This document shows, one piece after another, positions 61,868-64,000 of a DNA stretch of 64,000 bases (position 1 is the first letter of the stretch; every line of letters begins with the position of its first letter). A program made the translations under genes and the position numbers. The stretch comes from Flavobacteriales bacterium (GTDB lineage: Bacteria; Bacteroidota; Bacteroidia; Flavobacteriales_F; PHOS-HE28), in assembly GCA_016721005.1 (NCBI GenBank), contig JADKJM010000018.1:1-64000 (forward strand), in the 5' to 3' direction. The notes beneath the pieces are model-generated. The model ran no database searches, had not been told where the DNA came from, and saw only the letters and a program-made list of their open reading frames with translations.

Positions 61868-62707
61868 TCACGGGTGATACCCGTCCTGCTTGTAGGTCTT
61901 GATCTCGCCCTTGTGCTTGATCGGCGGCGGGCAATCGAATCCGTTGCGCGCGCGCAGGAAGAGGAAGCGCACCGTGAGGATCAGCGGACGGTATGTGCTG
62001 CTGAACCACTGCAACTTGCCAAAGCCTTGGTCTTCGGGCACCACACTGAAGATGGGTGTTTCGATGGCCGGGATCACCAGCAACTTGCTTCGCAGTTTGA
62101 AGCCGTAGCCCACCTTGAAGTGGAGTTGTCCGATGAGGTCCGGCGGGAAGTCGTGCTCGTTCAGAATCGGATCACCGGCGTGATCGTAGCGGCTGCCGAT
62201 GCGGTAATCCGCGTTCGCGCCGAGGCTTAGTTGAACGAACTGGTAGTCGCGGACCTGAATGAATTTGTTCGCGTTCGCGCTCAGCGTTACAAAGCGCTCC
62301 GCGAAAGTGCCGTCGCCGTTGAAAGTGGCGGATGAGTCCGCCCTGACCAACGTGCTCTCGTAAGATTCCGATCCGCGCAGGTTCTTGTATGCCAGCCCGA
62401 GATCGAAGTAGTCCACGATCACCGGATCGCGCGTGAACCAGGTGGCGCCCGCACCGATGTAGAAGCCCAACCGACCATTGGGATCGTATGTGGCCGTGTA
62501 TGAAGTATCACCAGAACGGAAGACCTCTTCCTCATCGTTCTTGAAACGCGGCAACGTATAGGTGATCCCCGGTTCCACGAACCAACCGATGCGCTTCGCC
62601 GAGCCGTCAAGCGGAATGATGTCGGGACGTTTGCGCTCGAACAGGCGCTGCCCTTCGGCCTCAGAGACGGCAGCACAGAGTACGAGCAGTAGCACGATGT
62701 ACTTCAC
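61868..62707 (-). CDS. Outer-membrane beta-barrel-like hypothetical protein
   Basis: 279 residues. A signal peptide (YIVLLLVLCAAVSEAEGQR) is followed by alternating strands such as IGWFVEPGITYTLPRF, RLGFYIGAGATWFTRDP and YFDLGLAYKNLRG. GQLHFKVGYGFKLRSK and RPLILTVRFLFLRARN come near the end. I do not recognise a named family. The N-terminus after the signal resembles Bacteroidota porin-like proteins of unknown role. The gene is on the minus strand, 147 bp upstream of the YHYH gene start region, and may be monocistronic. Confidence 0.65.
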   Translation of the reverse strand: MKYIVLLLVLCAAVSEAEGQRLFERKRPDIIPLDGSAKRIGWFVEPGITYTLPRFKNDEEEVFRSGDTSYTATYDPNGRLGFYIGAGATWFTRDPVIVDYFDLGLAYKNLRGSESYESTLVRADSSATFNGDGTFAERFVTLSANANKFIQVRDYQFVQLSLGANADYRIGSRYDHAGDPILNEHDFPPDLIGQLHFKVGYGFKLRSKLLVIPAIETPIFSVVPEDQGFGKLQWFSSTYRPLILTVRFLFLRARNGFDCPPPIKHKGEIKTYKQDGYHP

Positions 62708-62802
62708 CCAGCGAAAGTGTGATGATCCATGCTTGGAGAACGGCGAACACCTCGCGAAAGTGTCAACCCTATGATGTGGGTTCCGGTGGCAAGGACCAAG
62801 AA

Positions 62803-62836
62803 GAAGGCCGCACCGGGTGATCCCGATGCGGCCTTC
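62803..62836 (-). terminator. Terminator of the YHYH protein gene
   Basis: GAAGGCCGCA at 62803-62812 pairs with TGCGGCCTTC at 62827-62836 around a 14-nt loop. On the minus strand it is followed by TTCTTGG. It begins 18 bp past the stop of the minus-strand gene. Confidence 0.75.
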
Positions 62837-62853
62837 GCTACGATGAGATCCGA

Positions 62854-64000
62854 TCAGTGGATCACCTGTACCACTTTGGATACAGCATTCGCACCGGTGC
62901 CGATGCGCACGACATAGGTGCCGTCGTACAACGTGCGCGTATCCAAGTGCCAGATCGTACTGCCCTGCGCAATGATCGCGTGGCGCACTTCCTTGCCGCC
63001 CATATCATAGAGGCTCATGTCCACATCCTCCCGCACGATACCGTTGATCTGGATCGCGATCAGATCGCTCGCCGGATTGGGAAACACGTTCACCGCAAAT
63101 GACACGTTCGCACTCTCCGGCACACCCACCGTCAGCGGGTTGAATGTCGTGGCGGATTCGGAGATCGAAGTGACGTTGCTCGCAGAGACCACACCATAGA
63201 ATGTGGGTCCCACAACGTATGGGTAGGCGGAGTTCCAGTTCGCGTCAACGGTGCAGAAGTACGCGTAGGTGCCACCGGGGTATTCGGGTGTCACACAGAA
63301 TCGGCCGTTGTGTACATCCATGTAGTAGGGCTCAGGGTGCGAGATGAACTCGTAGTCCTCGCGGAAGTAACCGAGTGGATATGTGGTGTTGATCGGCGCG
63401 CCGTTCGTTACGCTCTGTCCGGTGGGTGAAGTATTCCGGACCGTGATGCTGCGCAGCTGGTAACTCGACTGCATGCGCACCACTCCGCCGGTGCCGTCCG
63501 TGTTCGCGTAACCGTAAGCACCGTAGATCGGAAAGCCATCATAGGCGAAACCGAGCAGCGGCGAATGCTGCGCAGCATCGATCGCATACAAGCCATCTGC
63601 CGCATAGAGGTCGCACACATTGGAGATCACCACGAGGTCCAGGTTGAAGGCGCTCGGGTTCTGGTGGTGGTGGTAGTTGCCCATGGCCGGGTGCGCCTTG
63701 GAACAATCGAAGCCCGCGCGTTCGGCTGGGATCGCATCACGGTTCCAAGCCTGCGTTGCGCCCGGACCGCCGGGGCAGGTCGGATTACCCGGCCCGCCAC
63801 ATAAGGCGTTCGTTGTCGCGTTCCATGCCACGCCATCCCGGTAATCGAACAGCGCCACGCCATTGATGAACACGCCGATGTTACCTCCTGTGGTAGCCGT
63901 GGCCGTACCGGTGTTCTGCACCGGGTTCCGCGGGAACTTGAAGATCGCATTCCGGTCCGTGGCGAGCGATGGATTGCCATCAAGGAAGGGACCAGTGATG
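62854..64000 (-). CDS. YHYH protein with T9SS type A sorting domain (partial)
   Basis: At least 382 residues; the 5' end lies beyond the right edge, since the frame continues without a stop through 64000 (ITGPFLDGNPSLATDRNAIF). The YHYH domain has GNIGVFINGVALFDYRDGVA, HPAMGNYHHHQNPSAFNLDL and SPLLGFAYDGFPIYGAYGYA. Aromatic and charged residues follow in GRFCVTPEYPGGTYAYFCTV. The C-terminal sorting domain reads NVFPNPASDLIAIQINGIVR and DGTYVVRIGTGANAVSKVVQ. Such proteins are exported via T9SS; the biochemical role of the YHYH domain is not established. It is followed by a terminator hairpin. Confidence 0.85.
   Translation of the reverse strand, partial: ITGPFLDGNPSLATDRNAIFKFPRNPVQNTGTATATTGGNIGVFINGVALFDYRDGVAWNATTNALCGGPGNPTCPGGPGATQAWNRDAIPAERAGFDCSKAHPAMGNYHHHQNPSAFNLDLVVISNVCDLYAADGLYAIDAAQHSPLLGFAYDGFPIYGAYGYANTDGTGGVVRMQSSYQLRSITVRNTSPTGQSVTNGAPINTTYPLGYFREDYEFISHPEPYYMDVHNGRFCVTPEYPGGTYAYFCTVDANWNSAYPYVVGPTFYGVVSASNVTSISESATTFNPLTVGVPESANVSFAVNVFPNPASDLIAIQINGIVREDVDMSLYDMGGKEVRHAIIAQGSTIWHLDTRTLYDGTYVVRIGTGANAVSKVVQVIH

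Noticed and set aside
1..64000. Insertion sequences, integrases or prophage
   Set aside because: No transposase, recombinase or phage structural protein was recognised in any frame; the repeats seen are small and non-coding.

Overview
The window comes from a moderately high-GC member of the Bacteroidota, most likely a Flavobacteriales-type bacterium. The evidence is a type IX secretion (T9SS) sortase operon (porV-porU), several cargo-like proteins with T9SS C-terminal sorting domains, DUF5686, DUF2795 and DsbD-like families typical of the phylum, and repeated TAnnTTTG -7 promoter elements in front of genes with no clear Shine-Dalgarno sequence. No rRNA, CRISPR array, transposase or prophage was seen. 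The genus cannot be fixed from the sequence alone.

Layout. (1) 0.3-7.1 kb, minus strand: an exopolysaccharide operon with export lipoprotein wza, tyrosine autokinase wzc, a flippase, an unidentified gene and a family-2-like glycosyltransferase. (2) 7.2-9.4 kb: an acyl-CoA dehydrogenase divergent from anmK. (3) 9.8-12.5 kb: a large repeat-containing T9SS cargo protein. (4) 12.7-14.2 kb: an FN3-type protein and a striking 0.4 kb array of small palindromes upstream of glutamate dehydrogenase. (5) 14.2-19.0 kb: gdh, then exbB-exbD-exbD-tonB-like and folC. (6) 19.0-20.3 kb: three 90-bp tRNA-Val-derived tandem units, two intact tRNA-Val genes, and two tandem 53-residue paralogues. (7) 20.3-28 kb: a methyltransferase, a PKD cargo protein, a cobalamin adenosyltransferase with a structured leader, a DUF2795 protein and secA. 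(8) 28-36.8 kb, minus strand: a TonB/MORN protein, yifB, gmhA, dsbD, a separate DsbD N-domain, tilS and pabB. (9) 36.9-46.2 kb: a T9SS cargo protein, then lnt, porU and porV on the minus strand. (10) 46.3-55.6 kb: pssA, purS, a membrane protein, the lptB / DUF5686 / tatC operon and recQ. (11) 55.6-64 kb, minus strand apart from one metallo-beta-lactamase hydrolase: a toxin-antitoxin pair, an M20 amidohydrolase, a TSUP permease, a large outer-membrane propeller protein, a beta-barrel protein and a partial YHYH protein.

The genes fit together as cell-envelope biology: exopolysaccharide export, TonB energy transduction, protein export by Sec and Tat, lipoprotein acylation, lipopolysaccharide transport, periplasmic thiol chemistry, and T9SS delivery of the sorting-domain proteins coded in the same window.

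Data caveat. Almost every gene from position 1 to about 16.2 kb is broken by several small frameshifts, including housekeeping genes. From 16.2 to 64 kb only one gene (the metallo-beta-lactamase hydrolase) is broken. This gradient looks like poor consensus quality near a contig end rather than genuine decay. In the broken genes I give the span of the reconstructed coding region, and start and end points there are approximate.
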